From Enterococcus pseudoavium NBRC 100491 (GTDB taxonomy: Bacteria > Bacillota > Bacilli > Lactobacillales > Enterococcaceae), in contig NZ_BCQF01000015.1 in assembly GCF_001544295.1 (NCBI RefSeq), positions 1-64,000 of the forward strand: 64,000 nucleotides of DNA, read 5' to 3'. Shown here piece after piece: positions 51,991-61,379 of this stretch. Each line of letters begins with the position of its first letter. Within the stretch, counting starts at the first letter, position 1. The position numbers were made by a program, and so were the translations under genes. The notes under the pieces were generated by a model, which saw only the letters and a list, made by a program, of their open reading frames with translations, was not told where the DNA came from and did not search any database.

Positions 51991-54396
51991 TCAGTCTTCC
52001 AACGGATTTTCCGGTTCTTCTTCCGCTTTTTCAATGAGTACTTCTCGTGGTTTGCTGCCTGTTGAAGGGCCGATTACTCCACGTTCCTCTAATTCATCGA
52101 CAATTCGAGCCGCTCGATTATACCCAATCCGAAAACGGCGTTGCAATAATGAAATACTGGCCGTTTGCATTTCGACTACTAATGCTTTAGCTTCTTCGTA
52201 TAGTTCATCTTGCGGTGTTTCTGATGGCGAAGAGGTTGTTTCTTCAGTCGGCATCATTTTTTCTTCATAATGAGCTTCTTGCTGATCAGAGACGAATTCT
52301 ACTACTCGTTCTACCTCGTGATCAGAGATAAAAGCGCCTTGAACACGAATTGGTTTATTCTCACCCATCGGCAAGAACAGCATATCTCCGCGACCTAAAA
52401 GTTTTTCTGCTCCGTTGCTGTCAATAATCGTCCGTGAATCCGTTCCGCTGGAAACCGCAAACGCGATTCGTGACGGCACATTGGCTTTGATGATTCCGGT
52501 AATGACATCGACACTGGGACGTTGGGTCGCCAGAATCATATGAATCCCAGCTGCCCGTGCCATCTGAGCCAAACGGATAATGGCATCTTCCACTTCGTTA
52601 CTTGCCACCATCATCAAATCGGCCAACTCATCGACAATTACGACAATAAACGGCAAGATTGGTCGATTTTGACCATCTTCTAAATTTTTCTGAATCACTA
52701 ATTCATTGAAGCCAGAAATGTTTCGGACACCTGTTGCAGCGAACTTTTCGTAACGCTCTTCCATTTCTTGGACCACTTTTTGTAAAGCTTGCGCTGCTTT
52801 TCGTGGATTCGTCACGACGGGTGTCAATAGATGAGGGATCCCATTATAGACGTTTAATTCCACCATTTTCGGATCGATCATCATCAATTTCACTTCATTC
52901 GGTTTTGCCCGCATTAAAATACTTGTAATGATTACATTAATAGCCACCGATTTCCCACTACCAGTTGAACCAGCAATCAATAAATGAGGCATTTTCGTTA
53001 AATCAGCTGTCCGGACGATCCCCGAAATATCCCGCCCTAAAGGTACTTCCAATAATTTATCTGGATGATTAGGCTGCGCTTCAATGATATCACGGAAAGA
53101 CACGGTACTGATTGTACTGTTGGGCACTTCAATTCCGATTAAAGATTTACCAGGAATCGGCGCTTCCATCCGTACATCCTTGGCTGCCAAAGCCAAGGCG
53201 ATGTCATCGGTCAAATTAACGATTTTGCTGACTTTGACACCAACGGCTGGCTGAACTTCAAATTTGGTTACCGATGGGCCTAAGCTAGCTTTGACAACTT
53301 TAGCATCCACCCCAAAACTGTTGAAGGTTTTTTCCAGAACTTTGATATTTTGTTCAATCTTTTGGTATTCATCACTTTGATCCGTTGCCGGAATTGAATC
53401 TAGTAACGTGGAAGTCGGCAATTGATAATCATGATCTTCCGGTTCTGCACTAATTTCAAATTCCAAATCACCTGGATCTTCCGGTTCCTCTTCTTCAGCA
53501 AACGCTGGTTTAGCTTTTAGTTGCGCTGAACTGGTCGGTTCTACCTTTTCTTGGAAGCCTTCGATTGGTACCAGAGTCATTTGTTCGGGCTCTTGGCTTA
53601 CAGGTTCTTGACTTTCTTTAGCCAATTTTTCACCGGCAGTCAAGGAGCGAACCCGATTTTTCTCTCGCTCAGCCAATTCAGCTTCCAATTTTTCTTTTTC
53701 AGCTGCTTGTTTTTCCGCCTTTGCTTGGGCCCTTTGTGCTTGTCGCTCAGCTTTTTTCTCTGCTTTCAGTGCTTTTTTCTCATCCGATTCCGAAAATTTT
53801 TCCTGCAACTGGTCAACAAAATTACTTAAATAATCGATGACCTGATTAAATTCTAATTGACTAAATAAAAAGACTCCTAAAATCAAAAATAGAATAGCGA
53901 TCAAATAACTCCCAACTTGCGAAACTAAGAAGTGGGTCAAATTATATAACCCGCCACCGAGCATCCCACCACCGACATTTTGGGTGATCTGATTTCCTAA
54001 AAAGTCCGTCATTAACAAATCCCACGTCGTTTTCAAAATATTAGGATCTTTGCTCTCAACGTTAGCAAATAGACGGGCATGTAAGATCATTAAAATTCCT
54101 AAATAGAAAATCCCCATCCCTGCAAAGCGTCGTGGTTTCGTCAAACGTAGTTTCGTATTTTTCGCTACTAGCAATGCACCATAAATACCTAATAATACAG
54201 CTAAAAATTGATACGTATTGCCGCCAACTAATCGCAAAACGTTGGCAATTAGATTCCCTAAGAAACCTAATTTAAATAAAGCGAAAACCGAGAATAAAAT
54301 AAATAAAAGTCCTAATCCGATAATTAGGCGCTGTTCTTGCAGTTGTTTTTGCTTTTTCGTTTTTCTTTTTTTCTTTGTACGCTTTTTCTGCGCCAT
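51991..54396 (-). CDS. ftsK: DNA translocase FtsK/SpoIIIE
   Basis: A septal motor that pumps chromosomes during division, 801 aa. The N-terminus is very basic, then four membrane helices, a Lys/Glu/Ala-rich linker, and the RecA-like motor with Walker A GSTGSGKS and Walker [14 protein letters not shown]. The C-terminal winged-helix gamma domain recognises polar sequence motifs ([16 protein letters not shown] region). The ATG at 54396 follows AAGAGGGA; a start 27 bases upstream would only add a hydrophilic tail. Confidence 0.95.
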   Translation of the reverse strand: MAQKKRTKKKRKTKKQKQLQEQRLIIGLGLLFILFSVFALFKLGFLGNLIANVLRLVGGNTYQFLAVLLGIYGALLVAKNTKLRLTKPRRFAGMGIFYLGILMILHARLFANVESKDPNILKTTWDLLMTDFLGNQITQNVGGGMLGGGLYNLTHFLVSQVGSYLIAILFLILGVFLFSQLEFNQVIDYLSNFVDQLQEKFSESDEKKALKAEKKAERQAQRAQAKAEKQAAEKEKLEAELAEREKNRVRSLTAGEKLAKESQEPVSQEPEQMTLVPIEGFQEKVEPTSSAQLKAKPAFAEEEEPEDPGDLEFEISAEPEDHDYQLPTSTLLDSIPATDQSDEYQKIEQNIKVLEKTFNSFGVDAKVVKASLGPSVTKFEVQPAVGVKVSKIVNLTDDIALALAAKDVRMEAPIPGKSLIGIEVPNSTISTVSFRDIIEAQPNHPDKLLEVPLGRDISGIVRTADLTKMPHLLIAGSTGSGKSVAINVIITSILMRAKPNEVKLMMIDPKMVELNVYNGIPHLLTPVVTNPRKAAQALQKVVQEMEERYEKFAATGVRNISGFNELVIQKNLEDGQNRPILPFIVVIVDELADLMMVASNEVEDAIIRLAQMARAAGIHMILATQRPSVDVITGIIKANVPSRIAFAVSSGTDSRTIIDSNGAEKLLGRGDMLFLPMGENKPIRVQGAFISDHEVERVVEFVSDQQEAHYEEKMMPTEETTSSPSETPQDELYEEAKALVVEMQTASISLLQRRFRIGYNRAARIVDELEERGVIGPSTGSKPREVLIEKAEEEPENPLED

Positions 54397-54428
54397 GTTA
54401 TCCCTCTTTTCATTCTGTACCATTATAC

Positions 54429-54464
54429 AAAAAAAAGAAGGCGAACAAAAGTTTTGTCCGCCTT
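54429..54464 (-). terminator. Hairpin between the amino-acid transporter operon and ftsK
   Basis: AAGGCG-ACAAAA pairs with TTTTGT-CGCCTT, minus-strand T-run in 54429-54436. It can end the binding-protein transcript. The T-run runs into the ftsK -10 (TATAAT, 54422-54427). Confidence 0.65.
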
Positions 54465-54542
54465 TTCTTTCTGACTAGGAAATTAATCCCTACAAATCAC
54501 TTTGATTGAGGTCTAATTGAAGCTTAGCGCTACACCTTTTCG

Positions 54543-55373
54543 CTATTCTTTAGGCAAGGTCAATTCTTCACCAAACCATTTTTGCGAGATTTCGGCATAT
54601 TTGCCATTTTCTTGTAACTCTTTGAAAGCACTGTTGATTTTCTGCACTAATTCTTTATCACCTTTACGGGCACCAACTGCAAAATTCTCATTTTTAAATC
54701 CAACACTTGAAATCGTGTATTTATCTAATTTATTCGCTTGTTTCAAATAGTAATCGGCATAGACTTTATCGATCAATAGCCCATTGATTCGACCATTTTC
54801 TAAATCGATCATTGCTTCATTGAAACTAGCATACAGCGTAGCATCGTTGTCTTTGACGATATCTTTCAACATCTTTGGTTCATTCCCGAAAGCTTCGTAC
54901 CCTGAAGAGCCTTCTTGAGCTCCTAAGATTTTGCCTTTCATCGCTTCTGCACTCGTAATGCCGCTATCTTTTTTAGTGACTAAAACTTGTTCATTTTGCG
55001 CATAAGGATTGCTGAATAGTACCTTCTTTTTCCGTGATTCAGTTACGGTGTAACCATTCCAAATCAAATCAATCGTACCATTTTCCAATTCATTTTCCTT
55101 CATTGACCAATCGATTGGTTGAAAATCTGCCTTGACATCATATTGATCAAAAACGGCTTTGGCTAAATCAACATCAAAACCGACGATTTTTCCATCTTCA
55201 TCTTTAAAGCCCATTGGAACAAAGGTATCATCTAAGCCGATCGTCACCTTTTGATCCTTTTCGATCGTTTTCCAGCTGTCGTCACCGCTGGCTTCTTTCT
55301 TCCCACAAGCTGCCAATGATACCAAAGTCAATACCGCCGCCATGCCCAATACCAATTTTCTTAATTTCATCAT
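54543..55373 (-). CDS. Amino-acid ABC transporter substrate-binding lipoprotein
   Basis: A family 3 solute-binding protein, 276 aa. Lipobox SLAAC with Cys23, then the bilobal fold with VTIGLDDTFVPMGF, KIVGFDVDLAKAVF, DLIWNGYTVTESRKKKVLFS, GAQEGSSGYEAF and a C-terminal IN-FKELQENG. It is third in a permease-ATPase-binding protein operon. The T-box leader upstream holds a plausible CAC (histidine) specifier, which suggests His uptake, but substrate type in this family is not readable from sequence alone. Two ATGs share AGGAGGAGTA. Confidence 0.9.
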   Translation of the reverse strand: MMKLRKLVLGMAAVLTLVSLAACGKKEASGDDSWKTIEKDQKVTIGLDDTFVPMGFKDEDGKIVGFDVDLAKAVFDQYDVKADFQPIDWSMKENELENGTIDLIWNGYTVTESRKKKVLFSNPYAQNEQVLVTKKDSGITSAEAMKGKILGAQEGSSGYEAFGNEPKMLKDIVKDNDATLYASFNEAMIDLENGRINGLLIDKVYADYYLKQANKLDKYTISSVGFKNENFAVGARKGDKELVQKINSAFKELQENGKYAEISQKWFGEELTLPKE

Positions 55374-55424
55374 TACTCCTCCTAGTATTTTTTATTTAAT
55401 AGCTAACTAATAGCTAAACACCCT

Positions 55425-56060
55425 TTATTTAATCGGTTCCACCTTCAGGACCTTATCTCCGATTTCTTCTGCAAAAACTAAATCATGGGTGACGACGATT
55501 TGGGTAACGCCATCTGCTTTTAACTCCAGGATCAAACTTGCAACCTGTTGTCTCAAAGCTGGATCTAACGCACTGGTTGGTTCATCATAAGCCAACACTT
55601 TTGGATTCATCGCCATCGCCCGTGCAATCGCTAGCCGTTGTTTTTGTCCACCAGATAATTGGTAAGGATAATTACTCAATAATTCTTCGATTCCTAAAAG
55701 TTTGGCTAAATGTTCAGCCTTATTCAAATACGTTTCTTTAGACTGTTTCAAGACTAAGCGTGGGCCAATCGTGATATTGTCCAAGACACTTAAATGGGGA
55801 AACAATTGAAAATCTTGGAAAACTACCCCAACAACTTGCTCCTGTTCTTTCGAGCCCGTCGGATCAAAGGGTTGGCCATCTAGTAAAAAGGTGCCGCTAT
55901 CGGCCGTCTCTAATCCAGCCAAGGTTCTTAATAAAGTTGTCTTTCCACCGCCAGACGGTCCAACGATCGCTAAGATCTGTCCTTCAGGAATGACTAAATC
56001 CAAATTATTGATGACTTTTTTACTGCCGAATGATTTGTTCACATTTTTTAATTCGATCAT
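55425..56060 (-). CDS. Amino-acid ABC transporter ATP-binding protein
   Basis: A 211-aa polar amino acid type ATPase. Walker A is GPSGGGKTT, the Q-loop is VFQDFQLFPHL, the signature is LSGGQKQR, Walker B is LAYDEPTSALD and the H-loop is VTHD. The start is the ATG at 56060 with AGGTGG just upstream, the in-frame GTG at 56069 being part of that. Lies between permease and binding protein genes. Confidence 0.92.
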   Translation of the reverse strand: MIELKNVNKSFGSKKVINNLDLVIPEGQILAIVGPSGGGKTTLLRTLAGLETADSGTFLLDGQPFDPTGSKEQEQVVGVVFQDFQLFPHLSVLDNITIGPRLVLKQSKETYLNKAEHLAKLLGIEELLSNYPYQLSGGQKQRLAIARAMAMNPKVLAYDEPTSALDPALRQQVASLILELKADGVTQIVVTHDLVFAEEIGDKVLKVEPIK

Positions 56061-56073
56061 TTTTTCCACCTGC

Positions 56074-56715
56074 CTAACGATAATAATTTAAACGATTTTC
56101 TAATTGTTTCAAGATAACTGACGTAACTCCCGTCAGCGCTAAGTAAATAATCGCTACTCCAAATAACGGAAGTAAGGTCGTATCCCGCTCCATCGCGATC
56201 TTCCCAGCTCGCATCACATCGGATAAGCCGAGAATATATACTAGCGACGTGTCTTTTACTAAGTTGATCACTTCGTTGCCGACTGACGGTAAAACGATTT
56301 TGACTACTTGGGGAATGATGATTCGCGTGATCGTTTGAACAGGCGTTAACCCGATCACTTTTGATGCTTCGTATTGCCCAACCGGAATTGATTGAATTCC
56401 GCCGCGGAAGATTTCTGCATAATAAGCGGCGTAGTTCAAGACAAAGGCAAAGAGGGCGGCATCAAAACGATCAAAAATAATTCCAATCAACGGTAACCCA
56501 TAAAAGACAAAAATCAATTGCAATAACAGTGGGGTTCCCCGCATGATCCAAACATAAAAACGCAAGATCCATTGCAGTGGTTTAAACTTACTCGCCAAGC
56601 CGAATGATAATAAAATTCCCAGCGGCAATGAGCCTAATATCGTAAAAGCAAATAATTTCAGTGTGATCGTTGCTCCTTGTAGTAATTGCGGCATGACCTC
56701 GATCAAATAATTCAT
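56074..56715 (-). CDS. Amino-acid ABC transporter permease
   Basis: A 213-aa HisM/GlnP-type permease with five hydrophobic helices. The EAA loop is EASKVIGLTPVQTITRIIIPQ, with conserved surrounding residues (GTPLLLQL in the N-terminal half, PSVGNEVINLVKDTSLV later). First gene of the operon behind the T-box leader. GGAGGGATATTGG precedes the ATG. As a single permease it probably acts as a homodimer. Confidence 0.9.
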   Translation of the reverse strand: MNYLIEVMPQLLQGATITLKLFAFTILGSLPLGILLSFGLASKFKPLQWILRFYVWIMRGTPLLLQLIFVFYGLPLIGIIFDRFDAALFAFVLNYAAYYAEIFRGGIQSIPVGQYEASKVIGLTPVQTITRIIIPQVVKIVLPSVGNEVINLVKDTSLVYILGLSDVMRAGKIAMERDTTLLPLFGVAIIYLALTGVTSVILKQLENRLNYYR

Positions 56716-56895
56716 TCCAATATCCCTCCATTTTTTCGAAAGTTGTACGGCCTTTCGAAGGTTCTTAATCGTGACTTTTTTCTAGTAGAGATAGACTTTG
56801 CTGGTAGCAATTAGTTTTTCATTTTTTTACTAACAACTGACCGCTAATTTGTTTTAATCCGTTAACTTTTTCAAGAAACGAAAAAGTTAAACTAG

Positions 56896-56966
56896 CAAAA
56901 AACGCCCTCTGGTATCTCTACCAGAGGGCGTTGAATACGCGGTTCCACCTCAGTTTTGTCCTTTTT
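56896..56966 (-). promoter_or_regulatory. Second T-box module (no stem I)
   Basis: The T-box core AGGTGGAACCGCG (56938-56950) with a perfect 14-bp terminator stem AACGCCCTCTGGTA and complement (56901-56932), then a T-run. Between the first terminator and this module there are only about 60 bases, which hold a single hairpin (GTTCTTTTT/AAAAAGGAC, with wobble). No room exists for a stem I with a specifier. Confidence 0.75.
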
Positions 56967-57007
56967 TCACAAAAAGAACCTCTACGGGTCAGCATTTTTC
57001 AGTAGGT

Positions 57008-57272
57008 AAAATAAAAAAAGTCCTTTAGCCGCTAGGGCTAAAGGACGTAATTACGTGGTTCCACCTTTTTTCATCGTCGTCTCACAACGAACGATCTCAA
57101 CTGGTCAATCTGACCTCTGCGATAACGGGCTCTCCCGGATCAACCTACTGCCTTCAGCTGATCGACTCAAAGATGTGGTTCACAAAACATTGTTGTCCCT
57201 TCTCACCTACCAGAGACTCTCTGAGAACAAATGAATCGCTACTCTTCTTTTCATTGTCGTTTGATTAAGTTA
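57008..57272 (-). promoter_or_regulatory. T-box riboswitch of the amino-acid transporter
   Basis: The T-box core (AGGTGGAACCACG, 57053-57066) and terminator GTCCTTTAGCC with complement (57019-57046), then seven Ts. A full stem I lies upstream. Its 3' arm contains GTGAACCACATC, where CAC (His) followed by A is a plausible specifier (CCA is the alternative). Confidence 0.85.
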
Positions 57273-57278
57273 AATCAC

Positions 57279-57307
57279 ACTTTACACGCCTTTAACCCGT
57301 TTGTCAA
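57279..57307 (-). promoter_or_regulatory. Promoter of the amino-acid transporter operon
   Basis: TTGACA (57302-57307) and TAAAGT (57279-57284) at exactly 17 bases, just upstream of the T-box leader. Confidence 0.8.
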
Positions 57308-57343
57308 CAAGGAATCTTCATCTTTTTATCATCAATCTCAAAT

Positions 57344-58435
57344 TTAATTTTTAGGAACGAATTGGAATTTCGTCCATGGCTTCAGAAAATCCAACATAAT
57401 CAGTCCTTCTTGCGGAATTTTACCAACTAAATTTTTTCGTGAATCGCTATGGGGTTCCAAAATGATTTGTAGTTCATTCTTGTATTTACCAAATTCATCA
57501 TTACCAACTACGACATCGCCAATTTGAAATTCTTGCGTGTTGTCGTGAACAGGATTTGCGACATCGGCATATTTTACCCGAACCATGGTTGAACGAACAG
57601 CAGTAGCAGTAATATCACCGCGGCGGAAGTGTTTTGGATAAGCAACGATCTTACGCTCAATTTCCGTTGCTTGCGGCACAAAATCAATCCCTAAGCTTAC
57701 TTTGTAACGATCCACTGCCGCTACTTTTTCCAATTCTTCATCTGAGGCATAAGCATTTCCGATAATTACCGTATCAATTAGCCCCGTCGCAAACATATGA
57801 CGTGCCTGCAAATCAATCGGCAAATGACGATGCATTTCTAAAGTCGGCAGTCCGTCATTAACATCCCACGGCCCATATTCCGCCGCATGGCTAGTAATAA
57901 AAGCTGCGGTTTTAATTCCCTGCCCTTTAAAACGCTCACTGCAGCTGATAAAGAAATCATAAGGCAGAGCTGAACCTTCTTGCGGATAAAAGTTATGGCA
58001 GCCGTAAATGAAGGGCTCATTCGCTTCATAAGATAAAATATTATCTAAGTATGCGACATTGTTGCTCATATTCAGCTCGATTGCCAAGCCTTCAGGATTA
58101 TAACTCAGCATTGCCTCTTTATTTCCGTCAAAGCCTTCATCCAAACGAATTCCTTCTGCACCAAGCTCTGCAAAGAAACTCAAATCATCATAAGAAATAC
58201 CTAAGTCATCAAAAATCGAGGGGGCGATATCTAAGACAGTTTCAAATCCCAGATCCTTCGCGTAATGGATAATACTACCAAATTTTTCACTGACTTTTTC
58301 TTTGCCCTCCGTTACTTCCAGCATACTCATAAAAATTCTAGAATAACCTAGTTCTGCCGCCTTTTTGATGTAATCACGATCCGCCTGCGGATCACTATGA
58401 TCGGGATAGACCGAAATACCTAGTTCACGTTTCAT
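57344..58435 (-). CDS. DUF871/MupG-type 6-phospho-glycosidase
   Basis: A 363-aa protein of the DUF871 family. It includes MupG, which cuts MurNAc-6-phosphate-GlcNAc in S. aureus cell-wall recycling. It has a TIM-barrel N-terminal part (LGISVYPDHSDP, then GIRLDEGFDGN and ELNMSN) and a small C-terminal beta domain (VGNDEFGKYKNELQI). Last gene of the beta-glucoside operon, next to a family-1 6-phospho-beta-glucosidase. Other DUF871 members may act on other 6-phosphosugar glycosides, which fits that setting better than peptidoglycan. Exact substrate unknown. Confidence 0.82.
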   Translation of the reverse strand: MKRELGISVYPDHSDPQADRDYIKKAAELGYSRIFMSMLEVTEGKEKVSEKFGSIIHYAKDLGFETVLDIAPSIFDDLGISYDDLSFFAELGAEGIRLDEGFDGNKEAMLSYNPEGLAIELNMSNNVAYLDNILSYEANEPFIYGCHNFYPQEGSALPYDFFISCSERFKGQGIKTAAFITSHAAEYGPWDVNDGLPTLEMHRHLPIDLQARHMFATGLIDTVIIGNAYASDEELEKVAAVDRYKVSLGIDFVPQATEIERKIVAYPKHFRRGDITATAVRSTMVRVKYADVANPVHDNTQEFQIGDVVVGNDEFGKYKNELQIILEPHSDSRKNLVGKIPQEGLIMLDFLKPWTKFQFVPKN

Positions 58436-58550
58436 TATTTTCCTCCTCGTAATATAGTTTTATAGCAATGTTTTTTTCCAAAAAATTCTCTTACACATAC
58501 CATTCTTCTAATCTTGTTTGAGCAAGAATAAGAACTGACAGCCTTTAGAT

Positions 58551-59939
58551 TTAATCTTCTAAACCGTTTCTTTCTGTTACTTCTTTGAACCAGTGACCAG
58601 ATTTCTTGATCGTTTTGATTTGCGTATGGATATTATTGGAAATGAAGCCATAACGATTCTTGTAGGCATTTAACCACGACCAGCAATCAATCGGCGTCCA
58701 CATATGATAGCCAAAACAGTTGGAGCCTTCTTCGATTCCTTTATGCAGCCATTCTAAATGTTCTTGCACAAAATCAATCCGATAATCGTCTTCAATCATA
58801 CCTTCAGAATTTTTGAAGCGATCTTCATTTGAAACACCCATCCCATTTTCAGAGACGTACCATGGAATATTTTTATAATTTTCTTTGATATTCACTGCGA
58901 TATCATAAAGTGCTTTCGGATAAATCTCCCAGCCACGGTCTAAGTTTACGCGACGGCCAGGCATATCATAAGCGTCGTAATAACGATCCGGCATCCATTC
59001 ACCGACAGAATTTGGTGCCACATCCGGCGCTTTGACTCGGTTAGGATGGTAGAAATTCACCCCTAGGAAATCAACGGTATTGTTCTTCAAGATTGCTTTT
59101 TCTTCGTCCGTTGTTTCCCATAAAACCTTGTCTTTCGTTAATAATTCTTCCAATTCAGCTGGGAAATGACCATAAACGGCGGGTTCTAAGAACATCTTAT
59201 TGTTCCACAGTTCAGCAATCCGAGCCGCTTCTTGATCTTCCGGTGCCTCAGAGGCTGCATAGGTTGGGGTCAGATTTAAAATCGTTCCGATTTGCGCATC
59301 TGAAATATTTAATTGGCGGAAGGCTTGAATGGCTTTAGCTGAAGCCAAGTTTAGATTGTACGCTACTTGTACCGCTTTTTTCCCATTAACAATATTGGGA
59401 TAATGGAATTGGAATAAATACTCACCTTCTACCACGACCATTGGTTCATTATGCGTCGCCCAGAATTTTACTCGGTCACCAAATAGTTCAAAACATTTTT
59501 CCGCAAAGCCAACATATAAATCCACCACTTTTTTCGATTCCCAGCCACCGAATTTATCATACAATTCCACTGGCAAATCAAAGTGATGGAGATTCATTAC
59601 CGGAGTCATCCCTTCGGCTATCATCGTATCGATGACATTGTTATAAAAATCCACCGCATCTTGATTGACCGTATTCGTTTCTAAATCATCAATTAAACGG
59701 CTCCATTGGATGCTGGTCCTTAAGCTATTCATGCCGATTGAACGCATCATTTTGATATCTTCTTTATAGCTGTTATAAAAATTTGATGCCGTATCTGGTC
59801 CTACCTGATTGTGAAATTTCTCCGGTTCGATTTCATAATGATAATCAAAGACATTGGCATGTTTTTTGTTGAAGCGTCCTTCACTTTGTGGTCCGGAAGT
59901 GGCAGCGCCCCACCAGAAATTTTTTGGAAAAGTTTTCAT
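58551..59939 (-). CDS. Glycoside hydrolase family 1, probable 6-phospho-beta-glucosidase
   Basis: A 462-aa TIM-barrel enzyme hydrolysing PTS-imported phospho-beta-glucosides. Acid/base is Glu in WATHNEPM and nucleophile is Glu in YVSENGMG. The GH1 N-terminal WWGAATSGPQSEG is typical, as is the substrate-phosphate Ser/Lys region near the C-terminus (KNRYGFI). LHHFDLPVEL replaces the more common LYHWDLP. Downstream of the IIC gene. Start with AAGGAG. Confidence 0.9.
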   Translation of the reverse strand: MKTFPKNFWWGAATSGPQSEGRFNKKHANVFDYHYEIEPEKFHNQVGPDTASNFYNSYKEDIKMMRSIGMNSLRTSIQWSRLIDDLETNTVNQDAVDFYNNVIDTMIAEGMTPVMNLHHFDLPVELYDKFGGWESKKVVDLYVGFAEKCFELFGDRVKFWATHNEPMVVVEGEYLFQFHYPNIVNGKKAVQVAYNLNLASAKAIQAFRQLNISDAQIGTILNLTPTYAASEAPEDQEAARIAELWNNKMFLEPAVYGHFPAELEELLTKDKVLWETTDEEKAILKNNTVDFLGVNFYHPNRVKAPDVAPNSVGEWMPDRYYDAYDMPGRRVNLDRGWEIYPKALYDIAVNIKENYKNIPWYVSENGMGVSNEDRFKNSEGMIEDDYRIDFVQEHLEWLHKGIEEGSNCFGYHMWTPIDCWSWLNAYKNRYGFISNNIHTQIKTIKKSGHWFKEVTERNGLED

Positions 59940-60035
59940 TGTAGTTCTCCTTGTTTTAAAAGATTTATTGTTTTAATACATTATAGGGACAAAAAGCAAA
60001 AGAGCTGCCTAATTCGTTTTAGGGCATAACGTTTA

Positions 60036-60067
60036 AGGGGTTAGGGATCAAGTGATCCATAACCCCT
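60036..60067 (-). other. Intra-operon hairpin without T-run
   Basis: AGGGGTTA-GGATCA pairs with its near-complement (one mismatch) just after the IIC stop. No T-run follows on the minus strand, so it is more likely an RNA-processing or stability element than a terminator. Confidence 0.6.
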
Positions 60068-60080
60068 ATTTGTCTATCAA

Positions 60081-61334
60081 TTAAGCTTCATTAACTTTTT
60101 TCAATTCTTGTCTTGTTGCTAATGATACGAATGGTACGTACATAACGATTGAGATAACTAAGTTAACTGCGGCTAAAATCGCACCTGAGAAGCTTTGTGT
60201 TGCTAAGAATCCACCGATAATTGGTGGTGTTACCCACGGTGGCATAACCGTTGCTGCCGGCACCCAGCCGAAGCTAGTTGCAAAGTACGCAGTTGTCACA
60301 CAGATCATCGGTGTCAAGATAAATGGAATGAACATGATCGGATTCAACACTAAAGGCAGACCAAACATCAATGGCTCATTGATATTGAAGATACCCGGTG
60401 CTGCGGCTAAGTTATTTACAACCATAAATGGTTTGTTTTTACGACCAACTAAGTAGATCGCGATGATTAAACCAATTGTCACCCCAGTACCACCCATGTT
60501 TACGAATGAATCGATGAATGGTTTGTTTACGATATAAGGAGCTGCTTTACCAGCAGAAAGTGCTGCATTGTTTGCTTCAATCGCTGGTGCATTGATTGCT
60601 TGCATGAATGGGTCGATCATGTTGGCACCATGTAACCCGAAGAACCATAAGAATGGTGTAATAAATGCGATCAATAATGCTGAGCCGTAAGAATTTGCTA
60701 AGCCCATGAATGGTTCTTGAACCGCTCCATAAAAGGCCGCAAACATATCTTCTACACCAAATCCAGCAATAATTGCAGCGATTAAACCAAAAATTGAAAC
60801 AGTGATCATAGCTGGGAATAAAGAAGCAAATGAACGCGCAACTGCTGGTGGTACACCATCAGGCATTTTGATGACTAATTTTTCATTGCCAACTAAACGA
60901 GTAAAGACTTCTGCAACAATGATCCCAACGATTAAGGCTACAAATAAACCAGATGAGTTCATTCCGCTAGTTGCTGCGCCTAAAGTGAAGAAAGAAGCGA
61001 CAGAAACAATCCCAGTTCCAATTGGATCTTTGCCATAGTGATGAGCCAAGTTATAGGCTACTAAAAATGCGATAAATACCGAAAGAACACCAAAAGTTCC
61101 GTTCCAAACTGCTCCGCCAAAGCCTTTCCACGCTTCACCACCAAAAATTCCATTCATGAAATTTTGGAAAGCCGGAATCGGTAAGTTGTTTAACATTACC
61201 GCTAGTGCCCCTAAAATCATTAACGGCATGGTTACTGTAAAGGCATCCCGAATAGCGATCAAGTGCCGCTGATTACCGATTTTTGATGCATGCGGGATAA
61301 AATGTTTTTCCATAAAATTAATAAATCTATCCAT
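60081..61334 (-). CDS. PTS lactose/cellobiose-family IIC component
   Basis: A 417-aa IIC permease of the cellobiose/lichenan (Lac) family, with about nine helices. Signature stretches: RDAFTVTMPLMILGA, GLHGANMIDPFM, NINEPLMFGLP and the VTPPIIGGFLAT loop. It imports a beta-glucoside while phosphorylating it, with the separate IIB and IIA encoded upstream. The start follows GGAGGAACAT. Confidence 0.93.
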   Translation of the reverse strand: MDRFINFMEKHFIPHASKIGNQRHLIAIRDAFTVTMPLMILGALAVMLNNLPIPAFQNFMNGIFGGEAWKGFGGAVWNGTFGVLSVFIAFLVAYNLAHHYGKDPIGTGIVSVASFFTLGAATSGMNSSGLFVALIVGIIVAEVFTRLVGNEKLVIKMPDGVPPAVARSFASLFPAMITVSIFGLIAAIIAGFGVEDMFAAFYGAVQEPFMGLANSYGSALLIAFITPFLWFFGLHGANMIDPFMQAINAPAIEANNAALSAGKAAPYIVNKPFIDSFVNMGGTGVTIGLIIAIYLVGRKNKPFMVVNNLAAAPGIFNINEPLMFGLPLVLNPIMFIPFILTPMICVTTAYFATSFGWVPAATVMPPWVTPPIIGGFLATQSFSGAILAAVNLVISIVMYVPFVSLATRQELKKVNEA

Positions 61335-61379
61335 CTTTTATGTTCCTCCTAATTTGTTGTAAATTATAAATTCCCTACT

